A DNA stretch of 64,000 nt, taken from the NCBI RefSeq assembly GCF_037126465.1, contig NC_088202.1, forward strand, positions 84,982,160 to 85,046,159, written 5' to 3'. How positions within the stretch are numbered: the first letter of the stretch is position 1; each line of letters starts with the position of its first letter. Under the pieces are notes generated by a model. It had not been told where the DNA came from. It did no database searches and saw nothing but the letters and a program-made list of their open reading frames with translations. The stretch comes from Ornithodoros turicata (taxonomy: Eukaryota; Arthropoda; Arachnida; Ixodida; Argasidae). Position numbers and translations under genes: made by a program. Shown in pieces: positions 26,221 to 36,718 of the stretch.

Positions 26221-26264
26221 GGGGGGGGGGATATGTTTATTGAACAAGAAGAAAAAAAGGAAAG
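26221..26264 (-). repeat. LINE 3' tail, G10 + ATATGTTTATT
   Basis: G10 followed by ATATGTTTATT, then an AAG-rich tract, matches the reversed LINE tails at 23235 and 28241. The LTR element at 26265 interrupts it. The sequence after the right target duplication (27875 onward) would be its continuation. Confidence 0.55.
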
Positions 26265-26438
26265 TGTCGTGTTCGGCTGATATCGACAGATAAACGATCG
26301 CCCCTGGCAACTGTGGGATATTGCGCAGCACAGTGCAACACGCGCTCAACGCGTCAGGCGCGCACAGACTCCCGTAATGGAAACTGTGCTCCTATGTACT
26401 CTGATGTAATGTCAATTAAACAGTTGGAAAATACAACA
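26265..26438 (+). repeat. 5' LTR, 174 bp
   Basis: It starts TGTCGTGTTCGGC and ends GGAAAATACAACA. It matches the 3' LTR over its whole length with seven substitutions by my count. The LTR should contain promoter and polyadenylation functions; AATTAAA at about 26415-26421 is the closest thing to a poly(A) signal. Confidence 0.92.
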
Positions 26439-26440
26439 AA

Positions 26441-26458
26441 TGGCGACGAGGATGGGAT
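26441..26458 (+). other. Primer-binding site, tRNA-Ser(GCT)
   Basis: TGGCGACGAGGATGGGAT lies 2 bp after the 5' LTR. Its complement is the 3' end, including CCA, of animal tRNA-Ser(GCT), which ends ATCCCATCCTCGTCG. All 18 positions match the tRNA as I know it. Serine-tRNA priming is typical of mag-type Ty3/gypsy elements. Confidence 0.8.
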
Positions 26459-26570
26459 GTCTCACACCGATGGGATCTCTCACATCGATGGAATCATCGA
26501 CTGATCGCATGTGTCTTATGACGTAGAATCATCCATCTGCCAACTGTGAGTACAGGAATTTGCTACTAAA

Positions 26571-27060
26571 ATGAGTGCACCCCTTGTCGGAAGACGTGAT
26601 GCCTTCGATGAAAACGTCGAGAGCTGGACCTCGTACGTTGGACGTGTAGAGGAGTATTTTGTCCTCAACAACCTTCAAGAAGACAAGAAAGTGGCAGCGC
26701 TCATAATCAGCATGGGAACAAAAACATCTAACACTCTCCGCAAACTGACATGCCCAAAGAAGCCTTCTGAGTTAAAGTTCAACGAGATCAAAAAGTACCT
26801 CACGGACTATTTCTCTCCGACGCCGTTGGAAACGTCAAAGCGGCATCGTTTCTACAATCGTGTTCAAGGACAGTCCGAATCAGGAAGTGAGTTTTTGGCT
26901 AAGTTACGTAAACTCTCCGAACATTGCAATTTGGCACATTCCTTGGTGAAGCCCTTAGAGACAAATTTGTCTGTGGCCTGCGAAACACCTCTGTTCAACA
27001 GCGCATGCTCACCATGAAGGATTTGACCTTGACAAAGGCGCTTCAAGAAGCGGTGTATCC
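26571..27060 (+). pseudogene. gag-like fragment with frameshift
   Basis: The frame opens at ATG 26571 (MSAPLVGRRDAFDENVESW) and resembles Gag N-termini of mag/K02A2.6-type Ty3/gypsy elements: a W-x2-Y-x2-R-x-E-x-YF pattern, then a DKKVAALI-type segment and an E-FLAKLRKLSEHC helix. A single-base deletion near 26925-26935 moves the homology into another frame, which continues as FGTFLGEALRDKFVCGLRN and a QRMLTMKDLTLTKALQEA segment. After that it joins integrase sequence. The CCHC zinc knuckle expected at the end of Gag is missing. It is non-functional. Confidence 0.75.
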
Positions 27061-27533
27061 ACGAGAATCTCGCAAAGTTCCTTATTGCACATCGCACTTG
27101 CCCCCACACAACGACTGGATAAACTCCATCTAAACTCTTCCTGGGACGCGAAATTCGCACCCGCCTGTCACTTATCAGGACAAGTGTTCAAGACAGTATA
27201 CGAGCCAAGCAAGATAAATTATTCGAGCGGAACTACGAAAGAGAACGTTACTTTGAACCGGGACAACATGTTTCTGTCCGTCACTACAGAGGAACTGATA
27301 AGTGGACCACTGGTCTTGTCCTCAGACGCCACGGACCATTGTCCTATGAAGTAAAGGTTGGTGACAAAATCTGGCGCAGGCACATCGACCAGCTGAAACC
27401 GGGTGCCTGCGAACGCCAAGACGCTCGAGAAGAAAACCGCAGGCCAACTTCAGATGACTCTGTTGCTCCAGAGCCCATGGTAGCGGATCGACCACACCAA
27501 CCAGAAGTAGAAGTTACTCTTAACTTAACCTAA
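27061..27533 (+). pseudogene. Integrase C-terminal fragment
   Basis: The frame ending at TAA 27531-27533 reads KFLIAHRTCPHTTTG, then TPSKLFLGREIRTRL, FEPGQHVSVRHYRG, RRHGPLSYEVKVGDKIWRRH and IDQLKPG. This is the usual end of a Ty3/gypsy integrase, from after the catalytic core through the C-terminal GPLSYEV region. An in-frame TAA at 27120-27122 stands where a lysine codon of the GKTP motif would be. The catalytic D,D-E core is not in the element. The gag-to-integrase junction falls near 27045-27065. Confidence 0.8.
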
Positions 27534-27683
27534 CTTAAGTTAGCGACTTGCACACGGCTCCTGAGAATGTGCACGCTCCGAATCAGCAGTCCCTGATCAA
27601 TGGGAATGCACAAGTTGCAAAGACCCCCAACGAAAAAGAAGACCTCCGGAAAGGCTGATTGTGGGACTGGACTAAAGAATTTG

Positions 27684-27695
27684 GCAGGGAGGAGA
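27684..27695 (+). other. Polypurine tract
   Basis: GCAGGGAGGAGA immediately precedes the 3' LTR. This is the place and composition expected of the plus-strand primer of an LTR element. Confidence 0.75.
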
Positions 27696-27869
27696 TGTCG
27701 TGTTCGGCTGATATCGGCAGATAAACGATCGCCCCTGGCAACTGTGGGATATTGCGCAACACAGTGCAACACGCGTTCAATGCGTCAGTCGCGCACAGAC
27801 TCCCGTAATGGAAACTATGCTCCTATGTACTCTGACGTAATGTCAATTAAACAGTTGGAAAATACAACA
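27696..27869 (+). repeat. 3' LTR, 174 bp
   Basis: It has the same length and ends as the 5' LTR, and differs from it by seven substitutions with no length change. It is followed at once by the GAAAG target duplication. Confidence 0.92.
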
Positions 27870-28240
27870 GAAAGGAGGTAAGGTCAGACAGGCCGAGGAC
27901 GAAGCCGCACACGGGGTAGAGGGGAATATGATTATTAAAGATAAAGAGAGGGGCACACGGGGGCTTGAGCGTCTGCCCTGTGGACGAGCTACGCTTGCGT
28001 TCCTTGTGTGAACTATGAGCAACGTGCATGTTAAAGGTATCGCAAACCATCAGATAGGCAATGTACAGTGGCTGGCGTGGTCATGTTATGTGACAGGGCA
28101 CGCTTAATATCTGCAATGTGCTAGAAATATTTCGGTAAAAAGGGCTCGGAGCTCCGGCAAAAATTAGGGCTATCTCCAATGTGAATTATTCGTCAAGCAA
28201 GAGTGAACTGCGTTCCCGAGAAGGACTTGCTGCTTCTGGA

Positions 28241-28400
28241 GGGGGGGGGGGGGGCGAGATATGTTTATTATAAAAAAAAAGAAGGGAAGAATTAGCCTGC
28301 GCTACGGAGGCTTGCTATTCCCAGCAAAGAAAGGAAACACAAAAGAAGAAAACAAACAAACAAAAAGGAAAACAACCACGAAATTGAAATTGAATTGAAA
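28241..28400 (-). repeat. LINE 3' end, G14 + GATATGTTTATT
   Basis: G14 then CGAGATATGTTTATTATAAAA is followed by AGCCTGCGCTACGGAGGCTT and GCTATTCCCAGCAAAGAAA. The last part matches the 3' UTR of the LINE fragment at 23.3 kb (GCTTACTATTCCGAAAAAGAAA). It is therefore a severely truncated copy of the same family, on the minus strand. Confidence 0.6.
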
Positions 28401-29520
28401 TTCATTCTCTTGATGGCTACATATAGCCGGAGCGTAGCCTATGTTTCTTTTTTCTTCTCCTTTTTCTTTTATTTTGGGCCCTACTGTCATATGCGCGTGC
28501 AATGTATATAGGTTTGACGCCATGCTCGATGAGCAATGCAGAGTTTGTGCCAACTTAGTCACAGTGTTGCCCGTAGTTTTCAATTTTATTTATTTATTTA
28601 TTTTTTTGAAACACGATGCGTGCCACTGTGACGAAGACTGTGACAAGGCTCAGGCTATCGAATTGATAACTTTCCTGAGATTGTACATTTATACTGCTGT
28701 ATATGGCACGTTATAGAACATTGTCTCGTTGGTAGCAAGTACAAGGTCATACTAAAGTCTGGGAGACGGAGAGATCTCACCCGTCTGATGTCCTGCCGGA
28801 GATTTTCTTTTTCAGATTTGCTTTCCATACATGTTGTGGTCTGGCCACCGTTCTCCTTGAAGTCGCTCCAGGACTCATACCTTGCTGTCCTTTCTCCTTA
28901 TATGTGGCTGTATGTACACCGCTCATTTGTATAGGCCTGACTTTTTCGGGTTAAATTCTTTTACTGGATTTGGGGATTAGTTCCCACGAGACGTCACCCG
29001 GAGCCGTTTCACCGCAAGTTTACTAGACAAATTAAAAATATTTAGGGTTCCTTGTCACATGTAAAACTTGTTGGGTTGGGTTTGCAAGCAACGAGCTGTT
29101 CAGCGGTTTATTATGTCCATTTATTACGGTTTTATGGTTTACAGTTCGGTTTGTTTTGTTCATTCTGTCCAGCAAGAGGCCCGCCCTAAAAGGTGCACAT
29201 ATCTGTGAAACATGTATTCCTCACGCATTACAAGCAGGTACAAACGCCACACGTTGTACAGCAAATGTACGTGCTTCGTATAGATATAGTTTTTAGTTGC
29301 ACCCGATTCATATTTATGTCGTACATGCGCGCAGACTACTACAAAATAGTGTACGCAAACAAGGACACTGTGAATAATGATCTACGCGTATATCACATTC
29401 GAGTTTATGTTTGCTATACGTGAACAGAGGAGAAATCAGGTTTAACTCGAATTGGCGTGAAACTGATTCGGGGGGTAATCATCAGATGGAATCGGGTGTA
29501 ACCCGAAATAGTCAGACGAA

Positions 29521-29544
29521 TGTTGGTACGGCGCCGTACCAACA
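29521..29544. repeat. Perfect 24-bp palindrome
   Basis: TGTTGGTACGGC is followed directly by its reverse complement GCCGTACCAACA, with no spacer. No element ends are evident around it. Confidence 0.85.
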
Positions 29545-31338
29545 CATAACTAGGAGATGAACTTACTTGAGTATTACATATCAATTGACGATTCTACAAC
29601 AACGAAAACTACATGTTGTTTTGGGAGGTTTTGCACTTTTCGTTACTTTTCATTTTTCTTTAGTTTTTAGGCGCATTTCCGGTATTTCACTTCACAGAGT
29701 TGCATTTTTAACTATGGGACCACAGGTGGATTGGATTGGAAAACAAATTAATATGAAGAAGAATCAGAGGGAAATCATCCAATAATTAGCTCGTGGATGA
29801 GGATCGTCGGATGTCGTGTTATCATCAATATTGAAATCGTACACATTAGATCGTACTTCGTATAGTATATCTTTTCAGGTTAGAGATATTCGAGTACTCC
29901 CGTCGTGAGGACATCTGTCACTGATCTATATATGAAATGCGGTGCCAATGACGCTCAATTGACGGGATTGTGCTGGCAGCATTTACTTCCACGGCTTATA
30001 CAAAGTTCCAAATGTATCTTCCTCGTCACTTCGTCCATCACCCATCTCTTGTCCCACCTCTAGTCCTCCCTACGGTTGTCCCCTCTCCCCATTCTGTAAC
30101 CAAATATCGGGTGTCTCAGCATGAAATGGAAGTGCAAGTGCAATGCTATTGTGTTCACACAATAGAATTGTGTGAACTCGGCAACTGCGGGGTCACTGGG
30201 CTTCGACTGCGTGGTATGTAATATGTGTTACGTATACAACATCCGAGCCTGTCATCAACGCCAGGGTATTGTGAAAGTAGAGCAATGAAAGCGATTGAAT
30301 TCCATTGCTATACTGGCATTCCGCACACGAAGTAGTACCTTATCTGATCCTACATTGTCCCATAGATACGAGAAAAAGATACTCAAAAGACGCGCATATA
30401 CACGTCTGCAGTATAAACGGAAGCAACCACGAAGAGTTTCCATAGAGTACACTCGGCGGACAATGGTTCTCAAGAGTCACTTTTATCTGAACCGTACGCG
30501 TACCGTTTACATATCCCCCCTCCCCCCCCATACACACACGCATGCGATTTTTGCCTCATTTAATTCCACGTTCACTTGCAATTTTCACACGCAAATATAG
30601 CGGCGAAAGGCCGCCCGACCTATACCCCGAATGGCCTGACGTCACTTGCATCATTTGCTCATTCCAAACCAGTCCACCAATGGAGAAAACGATCAGCCGC
30701 TTCTGACGTCACATGTACTTTCTACGTTATGCCGACAGCTGACGCTTTGCAACATTCGCCTTCTTTTTTTGTCGTGTTCTTTTGTGTGTGTGTTAATATC
30801 TCTGTTAATTCGAAACAGTGTTCACACTCCCCTGAGATGAGAAATCCTACGTAAATCCCTGGCAGGTCTCTCTTGACACCAATCTTGTGTTCTGCTCATT
30901 CGGCTAAACGCAATGACCGTTTCTGCATATTCGTGACATGGTGGACGTTATTTTTTTCTTCTTCTTCTCCTCCTTCTTTTTTTGTTTGTTTTGGTAAAGC
31001 GCGAATTTTATAACCCCTGAGTCATCTCGCAGCAGTGCATTGGCTGACCTCTCTCAACAATTAAAAAACAACAACAACAACAACAGCACATACAACTTGT
31101 TTAGTGCTTTTTTAGACCATTCCACACATTCTCATCTTTCGTCGGTGTCGCTTGGTGCGATGCGAAAACGAAAAATGGCCGAAGTATGTAACCGTAAATC
31201 GGAGAGCATCTTTGACGGCTTTAGGATCGATGTCGAATGTTCTTCAGGTAGCGGATCAATCTCGTTTCGAGTGATGCAGCTTCGCAATTCAAGTGTGCAA
31301 TTCAAAATTATCGGTGCGTCGAGACGACTTCTGGTGTA

Positions 31339-32295
31339 GTGCAGTCTTAAAACAGAACTTCACCACATAGCACGGTGAAGGACAACCATTGTACAGAATG
31401 ATACCGTTATCACTCTTGCTTTGTGGAAAGCGCGAGGTGTATGCCTTTTTTGGCGGGGCAATTAACATAACTGTATAACTGTTACAAAGAGGCGTACGCC
31501 TACCGTCTTTAACCTGTCAAGGGGTAGAACGATGTCGTTCGGGATGATGGACATTTGATTTCCCGCCTAACTTTTTGGCGGTGGTAACGCTCCGAACACA
31601 GAACTTCACCACCGTCATCGCTCCTCATGTGCACTCTGAAAACAGAACTGAACCGCATAACGATTGTGGTGGTAGGACTCGCCGTTGTCGGCCCCACAGA
31701 GGTGGGCAACGTCACGACTAACGCCCTCGGACTATATGCGTCCTGGACCGACTTCTAAGGGAACAGTGCCGACATATGTCTGAAAGCGTCTGACACTCCA
31801 CGTAACACCCTCCTATGACATCGTTCTCTCACCCGATTTCTTGAAAATGGGACGCGTACGCCAACGCGTGACAATTATGCAAATATTTAATTCTCACAAA
31901 AAGGCGTACACCTCGCGCTTTCTACTAATTAAGGGTGATAGCAGTATCGTTGTGTTCAACGGTTGGCGTCCAGTGCGTTATGTGGTGAAGCATGCTTTAA
32001 GAGTGTAAGGTGAGAGCAGGGCGTACGCCCTTATGTGACCATTATCGTGCACTCTAAACAGAACCTCACCACATAACAGGCCGAAGGTCAGCCATTGCAT
32101 ACAGTTATCACTGCAGGCTTGTGGAAAACGCAGGGCGTGTTGCTATTTGTGACAATAAACTCAACTTAATAGGTGTCGCAAATGGCGACACCCCTCACGT
32201 TTTCAACAAATCACAGGAGAAAACGATTTCGCCCGGTATGATAGTTGGCTATAGCCAACTATCCGTGTTATGCGGTGAAGCTCTGTTGAAGAGCG
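31339..32295. mobile_element. Cluster of CACTCT-family MITE copies
   Basis: Several partial and one near-complete copy stand in series. Left-type ends (ACAGAACTTCACCACATAGC) occur at about 31345 and 31592, and CACTCTGAAAACAGAACTG at about 31633. A right-type end TATGTGGTGAAG...TTTAAGAGTG closes at 32005, followed by TA. A near-complete copy runs 32050-32295 (CACTCTAAACAGAACCTCAC to TGCGGTGAAGCTCTGTTGAA, then GAGCG). Repeated inner motifs are AAAAAGGCGTAC and its inverse. A diverged copy of the 17063 repeat sits inside, at about 31665-31795. Confidence 0.65.
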
Positions 32296-34096
32296 TACTT
32301 TTACCGGTTATCTTAGCTTGTCATAAAACTTTTCTGTGTAAGTGTAAAGTGTTACTAAATGGTGTACGCTAGCGAATTTTACCAGACCACGTATAAGACA
32401 ACCATATCACTCGGAACGGTAGTTGGTCACTTGGTGGAGGCCTTGCTTCTTTTTTTTTTTTTTTTCGTGTTCATCGTTTTCTAGCTTGAACGATATGACA
32501 CGTAGCGAAAGTAAAGAAAGGAAGGAAAATATGACTAATATCTGACATTCCCGAAGTGTAAACTACCAGTGAGAGCCCATCCACCACATATGCCGATTCA
32601 AAAAGCAATGTCAGGCGCTCCTAATCTCCCTCTCGCAAACAACATCCGCTTCCTTGAATCCTTGTCTACACGATTGGCACGGCCAACGATCCTTCAGTCA
32701 AACGTCGATCCAGGCCAGCAACGGCAGTGACATCCCGTTCACAGTGAACTTATTGCCTGTCTCCCACGAAAGCAAGTCTCGCTGCTCTTTTGATGGACTG
32801 CCTTTGCATCGCAGTGGCAAAGAATTACACCGCCTTCTCTCCTTTTTTTCCCCTCAACACTTTGTTGTTGTGTCATCCTGGGCGGTTCTTCGACTGGTTC
32901 TACCCTTCCCCATTGGCCGCAGCGTCCTTTCCAGAAAGGGCGGAGCTCCTTAGAAAAATATACTCCCACTTTTTGTTTAACTCCCCTCCTGACTAATGCT
33001 CCGCCCAGTACTGGTGTTGATAGCGTTCGCTGTTTGCAACAGCTTTCACTGAGAGGTTGATGGGTCACAACAAAAGAAAGTGACACTCCGATTAGCCCCT
33101 TGTTGACATTTAGTGGTTTTTCGCAGGTTTTAAAGATTGCCTGCGCAGCTTGTCGTCTTCCGTGTATTAGCTAATTTCACGCAGAGTCCTTGTTGTGTAC
33201 CGAGCGCCTGCTGGCACGACGTGAACGCTGTCAAGTAGTTTGCCACCAGGGTGGTAGTATTGCTTATTATGGCGACGAGAATGCCATCTCATTGTCACCA
33301 GCAGCTTGAAAGAGGCCGATAAGCAACAAAGTGCGGCGTGGTTGTGTGCTATTAGAAGTGGAAGGGCTCAGTAAATAATTTATCCGGAACCGCAAGCTTA
33401 GGGGGTGCAAAAAAATAGGGGGTGCAGTTACATTGTAACAGTGGTACACAGGCCAAAAAGTCAGGGGCTTGCGAAACATCTGGGAAGGGATAAGGAACAT
33501 AGGGAAGGGCGTCTGGATAAGTCACCGGAAGAGCTCATTGAAACATATAGTATATTCGCCGAGTTTCTCCCACGGCTGCGTATATGCGTTTTTTGCGTAC
33601 AGGCTGCTCGACTTGCGCCTACAGAGAATCGCCCTTTGCGGTAAAGAAGTAATTAAACCTCCGCGTATTCAACGCGTTTTTCTCACTGTTTCGATTATTT
33701 ATCTCGAATCGATACAACATTCTGAAGCTCAAATAATTTGTCTTTAATTTACGTGACAGAGAGGTGTCATTCGTCTGCAACCGCATGCTTTGGTTGGTAA
33801 TGCCGATACATTGATAATTTGCGTTGAGTGCATGTGCCTCCTCATTACGAATCAGCTCCCTCAGCTCAGCTTTGAGCTTTCAGCTGAGTCTCAGCTTTCT
33901 CCCTCGCTAGCATGTAATAATTGTAACATTATCTTCTTCTTAACATAACGTAGCTGGTCAATTTGGTCTAATGAGCTTCCATGCCATATGTGCCGGCCTG
34001 CCTTCGTTGTGGTCCAACACATTTTCGGCTGGCTGGGTCTTTTATTTTTTTGCGCATGCAGGCCGTTAATCATGCACATTGAATAAGTGCCCTGTA
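32296..34096. other. Non-coding stretch, nothing recognised
   Basis: Only a T-run (32449-32465) and short unassignable frames were seen. The CTCAGCT repeats near 33860-33900 are minor. Confidence 0.45.
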
Positions 34097-34515
34097 CACT
34101 CTTAAAAATGAACTTCACCTCATAGCACGCTCCTAGCCATTCATTATCTCGAATGATATCGTTATCTGCCCTGATTTGTTGAAAACGGGGGCGTACGCAA
34201 TTTCTGTGACACTTATGCTGTTCATAATTGTCACAGAAAAGGCGTACTCCCCGTGCGGTAGTACGCCTTCTATTGGCACGGCCAACGGTAGGCTAGGAGC
34301 GTGCCTAGGAGAGGAGCGTGCAATGCGGTAGAAGTTTCTTTTAAGAGTACGTATACGCACTCTTAAAAGAAACTTCTACCGCATCGAGCTATCGTCTTGA
34401 ATGACATCCTCCTCTCCCCTATAGTGATTAGTTGAGAACGTGAGGCGTACCGTAACTTTTTGTGACACTTGAACTATTATGTTTACTATCACAAAAAGGC
34501 GTACGCCCACATTGC
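34097..34515. mobile_element. Two CACTCT-family MITEs head to head
   Basis: The first copy starts at 34097 (CACTCTTAAAAATGAACTTC, preceded by TA). It ends about 34350 with GGTAGAAGTTTCTTTTAAGAGTAC. The second starts at 34358 with the exact inverse, CACTCTTAAAAGAAACTTCTACC, and runs to about 34515 with the family's CACAAAAAGGCGTACGCC motif. It lacks a right end. The junction forms a near-perfect palindrome of about 54 bp. Confidence 0.7.
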
Positions 34516-36330
34516 AGCAGATGTGCGTAGTGATTTTCCTCGTGTACTTTAATCCGTCACTATATTCACCCCATGAACTGATCTTTCATCAATCCCAATA
34601 AGCCTCTAATAGGCGTCTCGTCCAACCATTACCACCTCTTAATATCCCCGCTTTCCGTAATCTCCATCGTGCGAACGCGACAGGTCCCTCTGCGCACCCA
34701 CACGTCCCCAGCGAGAAGACTGATAACCCTGGTGACATCGCCGTTACATCAATTGATTCAATCCGGGCGTGGGGCAGCGGTTCCCACGTTGTGCCATAAA
34801 ATCATCCAATGATTCCCTAAAAACATCTATGGGAGATAGCGAGGTCTGTGCTCAACGACAGGATCCTGAGTGTCTCCGGCGGAGGTGTCCCCCCGCCCCC
34901 TCCCTGTGACCCCCCGCGGTGGTGCCACCCGCAGAACCGCACCCATAAACACCGGTCTGGAGGGAAAATAGTGGGTGCTTGGACCCCCGTGAGCCCCTTT
35001 GGGAGCTAATTGTGGCTCGTAAATATCGTGTCGGGGGAAGATTTGCCTCACCGATGATTGCCCGTTTGCCACAAGGGACAGTTCCTGGAGGTGGCCGCCT
35101 GTTTCGCTGGAAGACGACGGACCTGTGGTGTTCTCACGGTGCGGTGGACCGATTCGCTTCACGGTTTTGTGCGAGACAGTCTTCCCTTAGGGGGGTGACT
35201 GCGTTGTGGTCTTGTAAAAGTGGGCTCTTCCAGAGAGATACAATGGAAGAGACAAACACTATGGTTGAAAGTCAAGTTAGAAGTCAGAATGTCGGTGCGT
35301 TTATTGCGGCTTTTAGTGAGACACTCAGGGAGTTCTCGGCACCTGATCTTGGGAGGAGATTTTAGGAACGGGCGCTGAGAGACGTCATGTTGGGCTGTAT
35401 ATGTGCAGATTCTCGTGGGAGATTTTTCTTCCTTCTTCTTTTACTATTTTAGTTTTGGATTGGATTGGATTGGAAAAGAAAGAAAAATATGGAGAGGTTA
35501 GTCCCGACCCAGTCAGAACTGGCTACTCCAAAACGCGTTTGTTGGTAAACAAAAAGAAGACAAAAAGAAAGAAAAAGGTCAGCTACGAAAAATAGGACAA
35601 ACAAACAAACAACCAAGCAGGATAAAGCATAAAGGAAGACGGGGGAAAGGAAAGGGGGAGACGTTCGACGCCGAGAAACACTCACTGCACAATGTCAGAT
35701 ATAGTGCGAACACAATGTCACCGAAGTTTTCACAGTGTGCCCAGCAAGTCCGAAGCGGTAAGAAAGTCCACAAGAGCGCGCATTTGCTATTTGTAGTAAC
35801 TGTGCGTCAAACGCATGAAATGTTACAAATATTATACATATATGTGTATTTAGCGAGAAAGTACACGCAGCCGTTTAATCGATCTATATGCGCATACGGC
35901 CATAACATACTATGGACTTGTGTATATAGGGCCTTATGACATTGTATGAATCGAAAGGGACTTTGTTTTCTATACCTTTTATTACTGTACAAGTACAATT
36001 GCTCCGAGAGAAGCAAAGTATTGGATTGCATTGAACTGGATTGATTGGAAGAACATGAAAAGCATTCGTCAGTCTTTCCTTGCCAGCTGCCATCATTTGA
36101 TTTCGCAAGTGAACAACATATTCTGCCATCTGCGCTTCCAAAATTTGACATTGACAGCTTTTCATTTATCAAGACACGATTTATTTCCTTCGCATTCTAA
36201 CTAATTTGGCTTATGTTGGCGACAACGTGGGAGGAACGCGGGCTGGATGGATATATTCTTGTACACATGCTCTTGTCATTGCTCTGCTTCTCTGCTCTTG
36301 AACTAAACATGATTTCGATACGAACTGATA
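34516..36330. other. Non-coding stretch with a LINE-tail-like repeat
   Basis: A 128-codon frame (34979-35365, plus) lies in GC-rich sequence but has no recognised domain. Three GGATT units at 35457-35473, followed by an AAAAGAAAGAAAAATATGG tract, look like the reversed 3' end of a LINE whose body is not recognisable. A related ATTGG run lies near 36013-36050. Confidence 0.4.
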
Positions 36331-36608
36331 CACTCTAAGAAAAAAGGGTGTGAAAACGTGGTAACTTCTATAGTTACCACCTATAGGTGAACATAGCGTC
36401 TGACAAAGGGTGTACAATGGTGGCAAAAGCAATTATCACATATCGGAATAGCTACAAAAAGTACGCCCCTCTCGCTCACCGAATCAGAAGCGGTAACCCT
36501 ATCATTCGTAGGTAGCAGGTAGAACTTTGCAATCTTTTAGGCACAACATGTGCGACAACTATTACCCCCTAAAAGGTGTAACTACTCCGCCCTTTTTTTC
36601 TGAGAGTG
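36331..36608. mobile_element. CACTCT-ended MITE, AAAAAAGGG subtype, 278 bp
   Basis: The ends are CACTCTAAGAAAAAAGGGTG and the inverse CGCCCTTTTTTTCTGAGAGTG. TA is on both sides (36329-36330 and 36609-36610). It shares only the terminal CACTCT and the TA target with the main family; the interior (GTGTGAAAACGTGGTAAC) is different. Confidence 0.75.
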
Positions 36609-36718
36609 TAGCGTCTTAAATGCAGTGGTCACTCGGTGGTATACGCTATTCACTTTCGATAATGACGTTGACATATGCTATTAACGAGATTATTATAGTC
36701 ATAGATAGTCATATTATA

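Larger units (their letters stand above)
26265..27869 (+). mobile_element. Internally deleted Ty3/gypsy-like LTR retrotransposon
   Basis: The element spans 1605 bp with two 174-bp LTRs that begin TG and end CA. It is flanked by the identical 5-bp duplication GAAAG (26260-26264 and 27870-27874). A primer-binding site follows the 5' LTR after 2 bp, and a purine tract precedes the 3' LTR. Inside are a gag-like frame with a frameshift and, directly after it, the C-terminal part of integrase. Protease, reverse transcriptase, RNase H and most of integrase are absent. It is a defective copy that could only have been mobilised in trans. I count 7 differences between the two LTRs (about 4%), so it is not recent. 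Confidence 0.9.
27875..31338. other. Non-coding stretch with LINE tail and palindromes
   Basis: No gene was recognised. It holds the LINE tail at 28241, a GAAATT-type tail-like run at 28380-28400, GGATT repeats near 29730 that resemble LINE tails, a perfect palindrome at 29521 and a small hairpin at 30153-30177 (GTTCACACAAT and its inverse, 3-nt loop). Confidence 0.45.

Noticed and set aside
26864..27160. Minus-strand frame over gag
   Set aside because: Antisense shadow of the gag-like and integrase sequence.
34979..35365. 128-codon frame in GC-rich sequence
   Set aside because: It could be a decayed retroelement ORF, but no motif supports that.
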